A DNA stretch of 64,000 bases from CAZRWD01 sp964603785. GTDB lineage: Bacteria; Fermentibacterota; Fermentibacteria; Fermentibacterales; Fermentibacteraceae. The notes under the pieces were generated by a model. That model was not told where the DNA came from and ran no database searches. It was given only the letters and a program-made list of their open reading frames with translations. The DNA lies in NCBI GenBank assembly GCA_964603785.1, contig CAZRWD010000005.1, positions 62,001 to 126,000 of the forward strand, in the 5' to 3' direction. The position numbers and the translations under genes are program-made. Shown here piece by piece: positions 25,107-33,031 of the stretch (positions within the stretch are counted from its first letter, which is position 1; the number at the start of each line of letters is the position of its first letter).

Positions 25107-25658
25107 TCAGATCTCTATGTCGACAGTCGCGGCCCAGGCGTGGTACCCGGTGAAGGAGTCGTCGCCGTCGCCCCCCCTGGCCAGGATCGCCCTGCACTGC
25201 TCCCCCGGGGTCAGGACCCTGTCGCCGGCGTCGCCGCTCGAGAGGGGCATGTCGAAGGTGATGGTGGTCCTGCCGCCCTCCTCCGAGCCGGACACGACGG
25301 TCAGGTCGTCGGTCCCGCCGAGTTCGACGTCGGCGTCGTGCGTGGTGAACCCCGTGCCGAAGTCGTCCCTCAGCGACACGACACCGTCGGAGACATATCC
25401 TATCGCGATCTGCGCGTTCTTCATCGCGCCCTCGGTATGGAAGCCCACGGCGAGCCATCCGGTGCCGGGCGCGCTCATGGTGACCCTCACCGTCTCCCCC
25501 CGGACAGTCCAGGAGAGCTCGAAACCGTCCTCCTGGATGCTCTCCGCCCCGGGCTCCGGAACGGGCGCCCCACCCGTCCCGCCGGTCGCCCCGCCCTGGT
25601 CGGCACCGCACGAGGAGACAGCAGCTACGAGAACCATGGCAGCCACGAGGCCCTTCAT
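25107..25658 (-). CDS. DOMON-domain lipoprotein
   Basis: A 183-residue lipoprotein: basic start, hydrophobic core and lipobox VSSC with Cys17. After a Gly/Pro-rich linker, residues 43-183 match the DOMON fold (FELSWTVRGETVRVTMSAPG, TGWLAVGFH, DVELGGTDDLTVVSGSEEGG, FDMPLSSGD). DOMON domains bind heme or sugars outside the cytoplasm. Good site GGGAGGAA before ATG. First gene of the photolyase operon; why an exported protein leads this operon is unclear. Confidence 0.8.
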   Translation of the reverse strand: MKGLVAAMVLVAAVSSCGADQGGATGGTGGAPVPEPGAESIQEDGFELSWTVRGETVRVTMSAPGTGWLAVGFHTEGAMKNAQIAIGYVSDGVVSLRDDFGTGFTTHDADVELGGTDDLTVVSGSEEGGRTTITFDMPLSSGDAGDRVLTPGEQCRAILARGGDGDDSFTGYHAWAATVDIEI

Positions 25659-25719
25659 TGTGTTCCTCCCTTTTTTGCCCGATCTTACCTCGACCGAAGA
25701 TAACTGCGGGAGGTGCGGG

Positions 25720-26658
25720 ATGCATCCGCACCGGGACGGAGGATGTCCTGTGAGCGCTGCCGACCTGTTCGGGATTCTCCGGGAGCTCTTCGAGGCCGCC
25801 TACGTGACGGACCGCGGAAAGGGAATCGTCTTCTGGAACGCGGCGGCCGAGGCGCTCACTGGATACGCACCCGGCGAGGTCGAGGGCACCAGGTGCTGCG
25901 ACGGCGTCCTCACGCATGTCGACGCCGGGGGCCGGTCCCTGTGCGATGACGCCTGTCCCCTGTCCGAGGCGCTCTCCTCGGGGGCTGCCGTGGAGATGTC
26001 CGTCTTCCTGGAGCACAGGCTCGGACACAGGATCCCCGTCAGGGTGCGGGCTTTCCCCGTCGGGCTCCCGGACGGCGGCGAGGGGGTCGTCGAGCTCTTC
26101 ACCGCCGCCGACGAGATAGCAGACCTGAGGGCACGGACGGCCGAGCTGGAGCGTCTGGCCCTGCTGGATCCGCTGACCGGTGCGGGCAACAGGCGGTTCG
26201 CCCGGATGCTCCTGGATTCGAGGCTGTCCGACCTGCGCAGGTACGGCCTCGGCTTCGCGCTCGCCCTTCTCGACCTCGACGGGCTGAAGGATCTGAACGA
26301 CACGAGGGGGCACGCCGCGGGCGACGCCGCCCTGAGGATGGTCGCGGCGACCGTCGGGAACACCCTGAGATCGTCGGACAGGCTGTGCAGGTGGGGCGGC
26401 GACGAGTTCGCGGCCTTCATGAGGCTCGAACCGGGCGACTCGGTGGAGAGGATGGCCGCCAGGCTCGTGGCGATGGTTGCCGCATCCGAGGTCAGGCTCG
26501 ACGGCTCGGCCTTCAGCGTCTCCATCTCGGCCGGCATGGCCCCCGCGATGCCGGGGGAGACGGCCGCCCGGCTTCTTGCCAGGGTCGACGGCCTGCTTTA
26601 TGAAGCGAAGGACAGTGGTGGTAGCAGGGCCGTGACGCCCCGGATCGACGGAGGGTAG
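25720..26658 (+). CDS. PAS-GGDEF diguanylate cyclase
   Basis: A 312-residue predicted c-di-GMP synthase. Residues 13-130 form a PAS domain (AAYVTDRGKGIVFWNAAAEA) whose second half carries four cysteines in GTRCCDGV and LCDDACPLSEAL. Residues 140-305 are the GGDEF domain with intact active site RWGGDEFAAF and, five residues before it, the inhibitory I-site RxxD (RSSD). No membrane segment. GGGAGG lies 6 bases before ATG. hisS begins on the very next base after the stop. Confidence 0.9.
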   Translation: MHPHRDGGCPVSAADLFGILRELFEAAYVTDRGKGIVFWNAAAEALTGYAPGEVEGTRCCDGVLTHVDAGGRSLCDDACPLSEALSSGAAVEMSVFLEHRLGHRIPVRVRAFPVGLPDGGEGVVELFTAADEIADLRARTAELERLALLDPLTGAGNRRFARMLLDSRLSDLRRYGLGFALALLDLDGLKDLNDTRGHAAGDAALRMVAATVGNTLRSSDRLCRWGGDEFAAFMRLEPGDSVERMAARLVAMVAASEVRLDGSAFSVSISAGMAPAMPGETAARLLARVDGLLYEAKDSGGSRAVTPRIDGG

Positions 26659-27969
26659 ATGGATCTCGGCACCAGGCCGCTCTCGGGCATGAGGCAGCTG
26701 TTCCCCGCGGAGATGGCGGTGGAGCGGCGCATCGTCTCCAGGATTCGCGAAACCGCGATAGCATACGGGTTCGAGGAGTACGACGGCCCGGTCATCGAGC
26801 CGGTCGAGGTCTTCCTGGCCAAGTCCGGCAGCGAGATAGTCCTCGAGCAGGGCTACTGCTTCGAGGACCGGGGAGGCAGGCAGGTCGTCCTCAGGCCCGA
26901 GATGACCCCGATCCTCGCGAGGATGCTCGCTTCCGCACCTGAGCTCCCCAGCCCCGTCAGATGGATGTCGTTCCCCCTGTGCTTCAGGTACGAGAGGCCC
27001 CAGCGAGGGAGGGCGAGGGAGTTCAGGCAGTTCAACTGCGACATCATAGGTGACACCGGCATCCATGGGGACCTGGAGTCGATGCTGGTGCTGGACGGGA
27101 TAATGAGGAGCCTGGGCGCGGCACATGGCACCTACGCGCTGAGGTTCTCCAGCAGGGAGCTCGCGGCCCTGGTCCTGGAGAGGTCGGGGATCCCGCCGGA
27201 TCTGCACGGGACGGCCCTCGCCGCGGTGGACAGGATAGGGAAGATCCCGCAGGGGGAGTGGCCGGCCTACGCGGCCCGGGCGCTCGGCAGCCCCGATGCG
27301 GCCGAGTCGCTGGAGAGGTTCGCCGGCATCTCCGATCTGGACGATCCCTGGCTCCTGGCCCGCGCCGGAGGCAGCGGAGTCCTCGAAGACCTCCAGGAGC
27401 TGGGGAGGCTGGCCGCGGCGGCGGGGATGCGCTCCCTCGCGTTCGACGCCTCGATAGTCAGGGGGCTTGACTACTACACCGGAACCGTGTTCGAGCTGAC
27501 TGACACCGGCTCAGGCAACAGCAGGGCCATCTGCGGAGGCGGCAGGTACGACAGCCTCGTCGGCCTGTTCGGGGGCAGGCAGCTTTCCGGAGTGGGCTTC
27601 GGGCTTGGCGTCCTCACGCTGAAGCTGTTCCTCGAGACGTACGGCCTCCTGCCGGAGGATCCCTCCGAGGACGAGAGGCCGCAGATCTATGCCGCCGTCT
27701 ACTCGAGGGCGGAGGCGGGAGCGGCCTTCAGGTGGGCCGAGATGCTCCGCGCCGAAGGCTTCCGTGTGCAGATGGAGATCGAATCCAGGAGCCTCTCGCG
27801 CCAGCTGAGGGCCGCCTCGAAGCTGGGAGCCCGGTTCGCGGTGATCGCAGGCCCCGAGGAGGTGGCAGCCGGCCGGATGATGGTCCGGGACATGGCGACC
27901 GGCGTCCAGGAGGTGATTCCCGAGGAGGATGCCCCGGAATATCTGGGCGGCAGGATCAGAGGAGGCTGA
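26659..27969 (+). CDS. hisS: Histidine--tRNA ligase
   Basis: Class II HisRS, 436 residues. Motif 1 region around EYDGPVIEP, motif 2 RYERPQRGRAREFRQFN, the histidine-A motif GLDYYTGTVFE and motif 3 GFGLGVLTLKLF are intact, with a C-terminal anticodon-binding domain. The complete motif set and GLDYYTG favour the tRNA synthetase over the HisZ paralogue. Zero spacing after the GGDEF gene. Confidence 0.93.
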   Translation: MDLGTRPLSGMRQLFPAEMAVERRIVSRIRETAIAYGFEEYDGPVIEPVEVFLAKSGSEIVLEQGYCFEDRGGRQVVLRPEMTPILARMLASAPELPSPVRWMSFPLCFRYERPQRGRAREFRQFNCDIIGDTGIHGDLESMLVLDGIMRSLGAAHGTYALRFSSRELAALVLERSGIPPDLHGTALAAVDRIGKIPQGEWPAYAARALGSPDAAESLERFAGISDLDDPWLLARAGGSGVLEDLQELGRLAAAAGMRSLAFDASIVRGLDYYTGTVFELTDTGSGNSRAICGGGRYDSLVGLFGGRQLSGVGFGLGVLTLKLFLETYGLLPEDPSEDERPQIYAAVYSRAEAGAAFRWAEMLRAEGFRVQMEIESRSLSRQLRAASKLGARFAVIAGPEEVAAGRMMVRDMATGVQEVIPEEDAPEYLGGRIRGG

Positions 27970-29959
27970 CAGGCACCGGGGCCCCCCGGGGGGCAGGCTC
28001 CTCCTTCCGGCTCTCCTGGTCGTCTCGGCCGCCGCGCTCCTCTCGCCGGTCCTGAGACCCGGAGGCGCCGATCCCGCCGGAGCGGCTGCGGTCGTCGCCT
28101 GTGCGCTGCTCTATGCGGCCGTCAGGAACGAGCCCGTGGGGACCAGCCTGCGGGGACGGCTCTCCCGCTGCGCAGTGATAGGCCTCTCCGCCGCGGTCCT
28201 TTCGCTGGCTGCGGCGATGCTGCCCCCCGCGGCCCCGGCGCTGGCCGGACCGGTCATGGTCGCGACCATGCTCTTCCTCGTCTACGCAAGGTCCCTCGCG
28301 CTGGTGGACGGCGGACCATGGGCGCTCAGGCTGTTCAGGTTCTTCGTGGTCATGCTGCTCCTGAACGGGCTGGCGGGGATGCCCGACGGCAGGCCGCTCC
28401 TCTCGGCCTCGATCTCGGGCGTGGGCATAGATCCCGTCGCCGCTGTCCTGTATGCCCTGGCCGCACTGAACGGGCTGAGGTCCGGCTGGGTCCATCACCT
28501 CGACCGCAGGGGCAGGCTCGCGGCCCTGACGGCTTCCGCCCTGCTCTCGCTCCTGTTCTCCGGCTCGAGCCGGGCTTTCTCGACGAGCGACCCCGCGGCG
28601 GCTCCCGTCGTGACGGCCTTCCTGTCGGGAGCGGCCGGCGCGGCTGCGCTGCTCGCCTTCGCATCGGCCGTGGCCGTCCTGCTCTCGCTGCCGTCCGCGA
28701 AGGCCATGGCCCGCAGGCGCAGGGAGACGCTGGCGCTCCAGCAGATGGGCGATCTGATACTGGGCGGCGCCGATCCCGGGAAGGTCTGCTGCAGGGCGTC
28801 GTCCCTCGCCAGGGAGCTCACGGGCGCCGACGCGGCCTGGATCGAGCTCGTCGACGACGAGGGCCGCTACACCATCACCTCCGTGTCCGGCACCGGTCTG
28901 GTCATCGAGGGCCTTCCGGACAGCGGGATGGGAGCCTGGGCCGGCGAGTCGGCGGGAAGATCCAGGCTCTTCTGCAGGATACCTCGCTCTTCGCCCTTCT
29001 CGAGGCTGGAGGCCGCCGGGCTTAGGGTCAGGTCCCTCGTCACCGCCCCCGTCCACGCCATGGGGAGCCATCTCGGCCTGATAGTGGCGACCGGCAGGAC
29101 CCCATACTCCTTCACCGAGGAATCGGCGGCGCTGCTCGAGGCCTTCGCGGGCCAGGCCGGAGTCGCCCTGCTCAACTACAGGCTGATCAGGGAGGGGATC
29201 GAGAGGGAGAGGTACCAGGAGGAGCTCGCGATAGCCAGGACCGTTCAGAAGGGCCTCCTTCCCTCGGTGCTGCCGGACGTGTCGCCCTTCGACGCGGCAG
29301 CCACCTCGAGACCCACGAGGGAGGTGGGCGGAGACTGCTTCGACGTTCTCCGACTGCCGTCCGGACGGATCGGACTGCTGATGGCCGATGTTTCCGGAAA
29401 GGGGGCCGGGGCGGCGATCCTGATGTCGGCGGTGCACTCATCGGCCACGACCCTCCTGGGGGAGGGATACGGGCCGGCCAGGGCCGCGGGGGCGCTGAAC
29501 ACCCTCATCTGCAGGATCTCCCCGGAGGACTCTTTCATCACCCTCTTCGCGGCCGTGCTGGACAGGTCGACCGGGGTCCTGGAGTACTGCAACGCCGGGC
29601 ACGACCCCCCCCTCCTCGTCTCGCGGGACGGTTCCTGCTCCGAGCTGTGCGACGGCGGCCTGGTCCTGGGAGTGTCGGGGGATGCCCGCTACGAGAACGG
29701 CCGTGTGCTCATCGAGCCCGGATCGACCCTCGCCCTGTACACCGACGGACTGACCGACGCGGTGGCCGCGACCTCCGCCGAGGGCCGCAGGTGGCTCGCC
29801 AGGACGATGGGCAACAACAGCGACCTCCCGGCGGCGGGGATGCTGGAGGCGGTCGTCGGCGCGGTATCGAGGTCCCCCGGCTCCGAAGCACCAGAGGATG
29901 ACATGACGCTCCTCCTCCTGAAGGCCGGGGATGCCCCTCCTGGACGACCTGCGGGCTGA
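27929..29959 (+). CDS. Membrane SpoIIE-type PP2C phosphatase with GAF domain
   Basis: A 676-residue signalling protein. Residues 22-265 hold about eight hydrophobic segments, residues 272-417 a GAF domain (LARELTGADAAWIELVDDEG, HLGLIVATGRTPYSF) and residues 434-665 a SpoIIE/RsbU-like serine phosphatase domain with the metal motifs GGDCFDV, LMADVSGKGAGAA and EDDMTLLLL. Such enzymes control anti-anti-sigma partner switches. The first ATG gives a 41-base overlap with hisS; no better downstream start was found, so the exact start is uncertain. Confidence 0.87.
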   Translation: MPRNIWAAGSEEADRHRGPPGGRLLLPALLVVSAAALLSPVLRPGGADPAGAAAVVACALLYAAVRNEPVGTSLRGRLSRCAVIGLSAAVLSLAAAMLPPAAPALAGPVMVATMLFLVYARSLALVDGGPWALRLFRFFVVMLLLNGLAGMPDGRPLLSASISGVGIDPVAAVLYALAALNGLRSGWVHHLDRRGRLAALTASALLSLLFSGSSRAFSTSDPAAAPVVTAFLSGAAGAAALLAFASAVAVLLSLPSAKAMARRRRETLALQQMGDLILGGADPGKVCCRASSLARELTGADAAWIELVDDEGRYTITSVSGTGLVIEGLPDSGMGAWAGESAGRSRLFCRIPRSSPFSRLEAAGLRVRSLVTAPVHAMGSHLGLIVATGRTPYSFTEESAALLEAFAGQAGVALLNYRLIREGIERERYQEELAIARTVQKGLLPSVLPDVSPFDAAATSRPTREVGGDCFDVLRLPSGRIGLLMADVSGKGAGAAILMSAVHSSATTLLGEGYGPARAAGALNTLICRISPEDSFITLFAAVLDRSTGVLEYCNAGHDPPLLVSRDGSCSELCDGGLVLGVSGDARYENGRVLIEPGSTLALYTDGLTDAVAATSAEGRRWLARTMGNNSDLPAAGMLEAVVGAVSRSPGSEAPEDDMTLLLLKAGDAPPGRPAG

Positions 29960-29989
29960 TTCCCGGAACCGTGCGGGACCGACCGGGTC

Positions 29990-30019
29990 TTTCCCCGTGG
30001 GCCCTGCCCATGCTAGAAT
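29990..30019 (+). promoter_or_regulatory. Candidate promoter of the oxygen-defence genes
   Basis: TTTCCC (29990-29995) and a strong -10 TAGAAT (30014-30019) lie 18 bases apart. The predicted start near 30026 leaves a short leader with AGGAGG before the desulfoferrodoxin ATG. The weak -35 suggests activator dependence. Confidence 0.45.
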
Positions 30020-30044
30020 CAGCAGTCGGAAGAAGGAGGAGGAA

Positions 30045-30416
30045 ATGAGAGACATCTTCAAGTGCGACAGGTGCGGGAACATCGTCGAGCTCCTGCACGC
30101 GGGCGGCGGCACGATGGCCTGCTGCGGCGAGCCCATGAAGCTCCTCACGGCTCAGACGGCGGACTCGTCGACCGAGAAGCACGTCCCCGTGATCGAGAAG
30201 GTCGAGGGCGGCTACCTGGTCAGGGTCGGGAGCGTGCCGCACCCGATGCTCGATGCCCATTACATCGAGTGGATAGAGTTCTCCGCAGACGGCAGGACCT
30301 GCAGGGAGTTCCTCTCCCCGGGACGGGCGCCCGAGGCGTTCTTCCCCTGCGCGGAGGCCGCCGAGCTGGGTGCCAGGGAATACTGCAACGTGCACGGACT
30401 ATGGAGGGTTCAGTGA
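30045..30416 (+). CDS. dfx: Desulfoferrodoxin (superoxide reductase)
   Basis: Two-iron superoxide reductase of 123 residues. The desulforedoxin centre ligands are C7, C10, C26 and C27 (FKCDRCGN, MACCGEPM). The catalytic iron ligands are H46, H66, H72, H117 and C114 (EKHVPVIE, HPMLDAHYIEW, EYCNVHGLW). It detoxifies superoxide in anaerobes without making oxygen. AGGAGGA precedes the ATG. First gene of an oxygen-defence island. Confidence 0.97.
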   Translation: MRDIFKCDRCGNIVELLHAGGGTMACCGEPMKLLTAQTADSSTEKHVPVIEKVEGGYLVRVGSVPHPMLDAHYIEWIEFSADGRTCREFLSPGRAPEAFFPCAEAAELGAREYCNVHGLWRVQ

Positions 30417-30904
30417 TGATGCGAGACAGCACGACGAAGGCGTTCAACTCCCAGATCGGCGAGGAGGTCTTCTCCTCCTGGCTCTATCTCTCGATGGCGG
30501 CCTGGTTCGAGTCGGTCAACCTGCCCGGCTTCGCCGGCTGGATGCGTGTGCAGAGCCGCGAGGAGACCGCCCATGCTCTCAAGTTCTTCAACTACATGAC
30601 CGAGCGCGGCGGCAGGGTGGAGCTCGGCTCGGTCGCCGCCCCCCAGCAGTCCTGGTCATCCCCCCTCGAGGCCTTCGAGGCTGCCTACGCCCACGAGCTG
30701 CATATCTCCGGGTGCATCGACCGCCTGATGGATCTCGCACTCGCCGAGAAGGACCATGCATCGGCGAGCTTCCTCAAGTGGTTCGTGGACGAGCAGGTCG
30801 AGGAGGAGGCCTCGGCCGACTCCATAGTCCAGAAGCTCCGCCTCGCGAAGGACGCCCCCGGAGCGCTTCTGATGCTCGACAGGGAGCTGGGCGCCAGGGC
30901 CTGA
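30416..30904 (+). CDS. ftnA: Ferritin
   Basis: Bacterial non-heme ferritin, 162 residues. The ferroxidase helices show QIGEEVFSSWLYLSMAAWFE, SREETAHALKFFNYM, AHELHISGCIDRLMDLALAE and FLKWFVDEQVEEEASAD, the normal FtnA pattern. It stores iron and so limits Fenton chemistry. ATG 30416 overlaps the dfx stop (TGATG); two other in-frame starts lie within three bases. A strong hairpin follows its stop. Confidence 0.95.
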   Translation: MMRDSTTKAFNSQIGEEVFSSWLYLSMAAWFESVNLPGFAGWMRVQSREETAHALKFFNYMTERGGRVELGSVAAPQQSWSSPLEAFEAAYAHELHISGCIDRLMDLALAEKDHASASFLKWFVDEQVEEEASADSIVQKLRLAKDAPGALLMLDRELGARA

Positions 30905-30925
30905 CGGGCCGGGCGCCGGCCGTCA

Positions 30926-30956
30926 GAGCGGGCCCCGTCCGGCACGGGGCCCGCTC
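30926..30956 (+). terminator. 12-bp GC hairpin between ftnA and the AhpD-fRMsr gene
   Basis: GAGCGGGCCCCG (30926-30937) pairs perfectly with CGGGGCCCGCTC (30945-30956) around a 7-base loop. No U-tract follows; the ribosome-binding site of the next gene (GGGAGGA) starts two bases later. It may be a partial terminator or an attenuator within the island. Confidence 0.5.
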
Positions 30957-30971
30957 CGGGAGGACGCATCC

Positions 30972-31817
30972 ATGATCGCAGCCCCGGACTGGGCCGGGTT
31001 CTCGGAGGAGCGCGACAGGCTCGACCGGATGCTCCTGGAGAACGCCGACAGGCTCATCAGGAGGATCCTGTCCGCCGACTCCTCGGCATATCGCGACGGA
31101 GCCCTCGGCGCCCCGACCAAGGAGCTCCTGGGCCTCGCCGCCTCGCTCGCGCTCCGGTGCGACGACTGCATCGCCTGGCACCTCGCCGGGTGCCGCCGGG
31201 CTGGCTTCACCGATGCTGAGATCATCGAGGCCATGGGGGTGGCCGCCCTCGTCGGCGGGACCATAACGATCCCCCACCTCAGGAGGGCCGTGGCGATGCT
31301 CGCCTCCATCCCCTCGGGGGGGCGCACGCCTCCGGATCTCGAACAGCGCGTCGGGAGGGTCCTCGGGGATGGGGGCGACAGCCGTGAGGCGCTGCAGGAG
31401 GTCTGCGACCTGCTGAGGGGCGCGGTGCCCCGGTGGGGGTGGGTCGGCTTCTACCTCGCGGATCCGGCGGGCCGGGAGGAGCTCGTCCTGGGCCCCTTCT
31501 CCGGCAAGCCGACCGAGCATGTCCGGATCCCCTTCGGAAGCGGGGTCTGCGGCCGGGCGGCGGCTGCGGGGTCCACCATCCTGGTGCCCGACGTGTCGCT
31601 CGAGGGCAACTACCTCTCCTGCAGCCCCGACGTCAGGTCCGAGATAGTGGTTCCCGTGCTCCACGAGGGAAGCCTCGTGGGTGAACTGGACATCGACTCC
31701 GACGAGATCGACGCGTTCGACGAGGATGACTCGCGGCTCCTGGAACGGATCGCCGGGCTGTGCGCGCCTGCGGTCTCCCTGGCGTGGAGGCCGGCCGGCG
31801 GGGAGGTGAAGGAATGA
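30972..31817 (+). CDS. AhpD-like - GAF (free methionine-R-sulfoxide reductase-like) fusion
   Basis: A 281-residue fusion. Residues 25-112 are a carboxymuconolactone decarboxylase/AhpD-like domain with the redox pair C63-x2-C66 (RCDDCIAWH). Residues 130-275 are a GAF domain of the fRMsr type: HVRIPFGSGVCGRA with C193, VPDVSLEGNYLSC with C217, then SEIVVPV. The position of the first of the three cysteines seen in E. coli fRMsr is His183. A fused disulfide-relay and methionine sulfoxide repair enzyme would fit the oxygen-defence context. Overlaps the flavodiiron gene (ATGA). Confidence 0.82.
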   Translation: MIAAPDWAGFSEERDRLDRMLLENADRLIRRILSADSSAYRDGALGAPTKELLGLAASLALRCDDCIAWHLAGCRRAGFTDAEIIEAMGVAALVGGTITIPHLRRAVAMLASIPSGGRTPPDLEQRVGRVLGDGGDSREALQEVCDLLRGAVPRWGWVGFYLADPAGREELVLGPFSGKPTEHVRIPFGSGVCGRAAAAGSTILVPDVSLEGNYLSCSPDVRSEIVVPVLHEGSLVGELDIDSDEIDAFDEDDSRLLERIAGLCAPAVSLAWRPAGGEVKE

Positions 31818-33031
31818 AGGGCGCCTATGAGGCCGTCGAGCTCAGGGAGGGTTTCTACTGGGTCGGCGCTATCGACTGGGAGATACGGAACTTCCACGGA
31901 TACTCCACCCACAGGGGCACGACCTACAACAGCTATCTCCTCAAGTCGGGACGGACCGTCCTGTTCGACACGGTGAAGAAGCCCTTCATGGGCGTGATGC
32001 TCGAGAGGATCCGCTCCGTCATGGACCCGTCGGGCATAGACGTGATAGTCTCGAACCACGCCGAGCTCGACCATTCGGGAAGCCTCCCGGAGGTGTCGGA
32101 GATCGCGAGACCCGATGTGATATACGCTTCGAGGCAGGGGGCCGGGAACATAGCCCTCCAGCTCGACATGAACCGCGAGGTCCGGACCGTGGGCGACGGC
32201 GAGACCGTGGACATCGGCGGGGAGGACCTGCGCTTCATCGAGACGAGGATGCTCCACTGGCCGGACAGCATGTTCAGCTACCTGCCCGCCAGGAAGATAC
32301 TGGTCAGCCAGGATGCGTTCGGCATGCACCTCGCCACCCCGGACCTCCACGCACATCTGAACAGCCTCCCGCTGCTGCGCGAGGAGGCCGCCAGATACTA
32401 TGCCAACATCCTCCTCCCGTTCTCGAGCCTCGTCACGAAGCTGCTCTCCAGGGTCGCGGAGCTCGGGCTGGCGCCGGAGACGATAGCCCCCGACCACGGC
32501 CCGGTCTGGTTCGCCGGGACCGCCGCCGGACCGGACTTCATACTCCCCCTCTACTCGAGCTGGGCTGAGCAGAGACCCTCCAGGGAGGCCGTGGTGGCGT
32601 ACGACACCATGTGGCACGCGACGGAGGAGATGGCCCATGCCATAGCCGAGGGGCTGACGCGGGGAGGAGCAGTACCGTCCGTCCACCCGCTCGCGAGCAG
32701 CCACAGGAGCGACATCGCAGCCGCCCTGCTGGAGGCGGGCGCCCTCTTCATGGGCACTCCCACGATCAACAACAACATGTTCCCGACCGTCGCCGACCTC
32801 TCGACGTACCTCAGGGGGCTGAACAGGCGGAACCTCGTCGGAGCGGCCTTCGGGTCACACGGATGGAGCGGCGAGGGGGTCAGGCACCTCTCCCGGACGA
32901 TGGGCGAGATGGGCGTGGAGCTCCTCCACGACGGGCTCGCCTCGAGATTCCGGCCGACTCCGGCCGACATCGAGGCCTGTGTGTCCCTCGGACTGGCCGC
33001 CGCGGCCAGGCTGGTCTCGGGGGGCGGCTGA
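31814..33031 (+). CDS. Flavodiiron protein (oxygen/NO reductase)
   Basis: A-type flavodiiron protein of 405 residues. The beta-lactamase-like domain has the diiron ligands H82, E84, D86, H87 (NHAELDHSGS), H148 (MLHWPDS), D167 (SQDAFGMH) and H228 (PDHGPVW). The C-terminal flavodoxin domain starts with YDTMWHATEEMAHAI near residue 260. It reduces oxygen to water, or NO, with electrons from rubredoxin. It is the last gene of the dfx-ftnA island by overlap. Confidence 0.95.
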   Translation: MKGAYEAVELREGFYWVGAIDWEIRNFHGYSTHRGTTYNSYLLKSGRTVLFDTVKKPFMGVMLERIRSVMDPSGIDVIVSNHAELDHSGSLPEVSEIARPDVIYASRQGAGNIALQLDMNREVRTVGDGETVDIGGEDLRFIETRMLHWPDSMFSYLPARKILVSQDAFGMHLATPDLHAHLNSLPLLREEAARYYANILLPFSSLVTKLLSRVAELGLAPETIAPDHGPVWFAGTAAGPDFILPLYSSWAEQRPSREAVVAYDTMWHATEEMAHAIAEGLTRGGAVPSVHPLASSHRSDIAAALLEAGALFMGTPTINNNMFPTVADLSTYLRGLNRRNLVGAAFGSHGWSGEGVRHLSRTMGEMGVELLHDGLASRFRPTPADIEACVSLGLAAAARLVSGGG

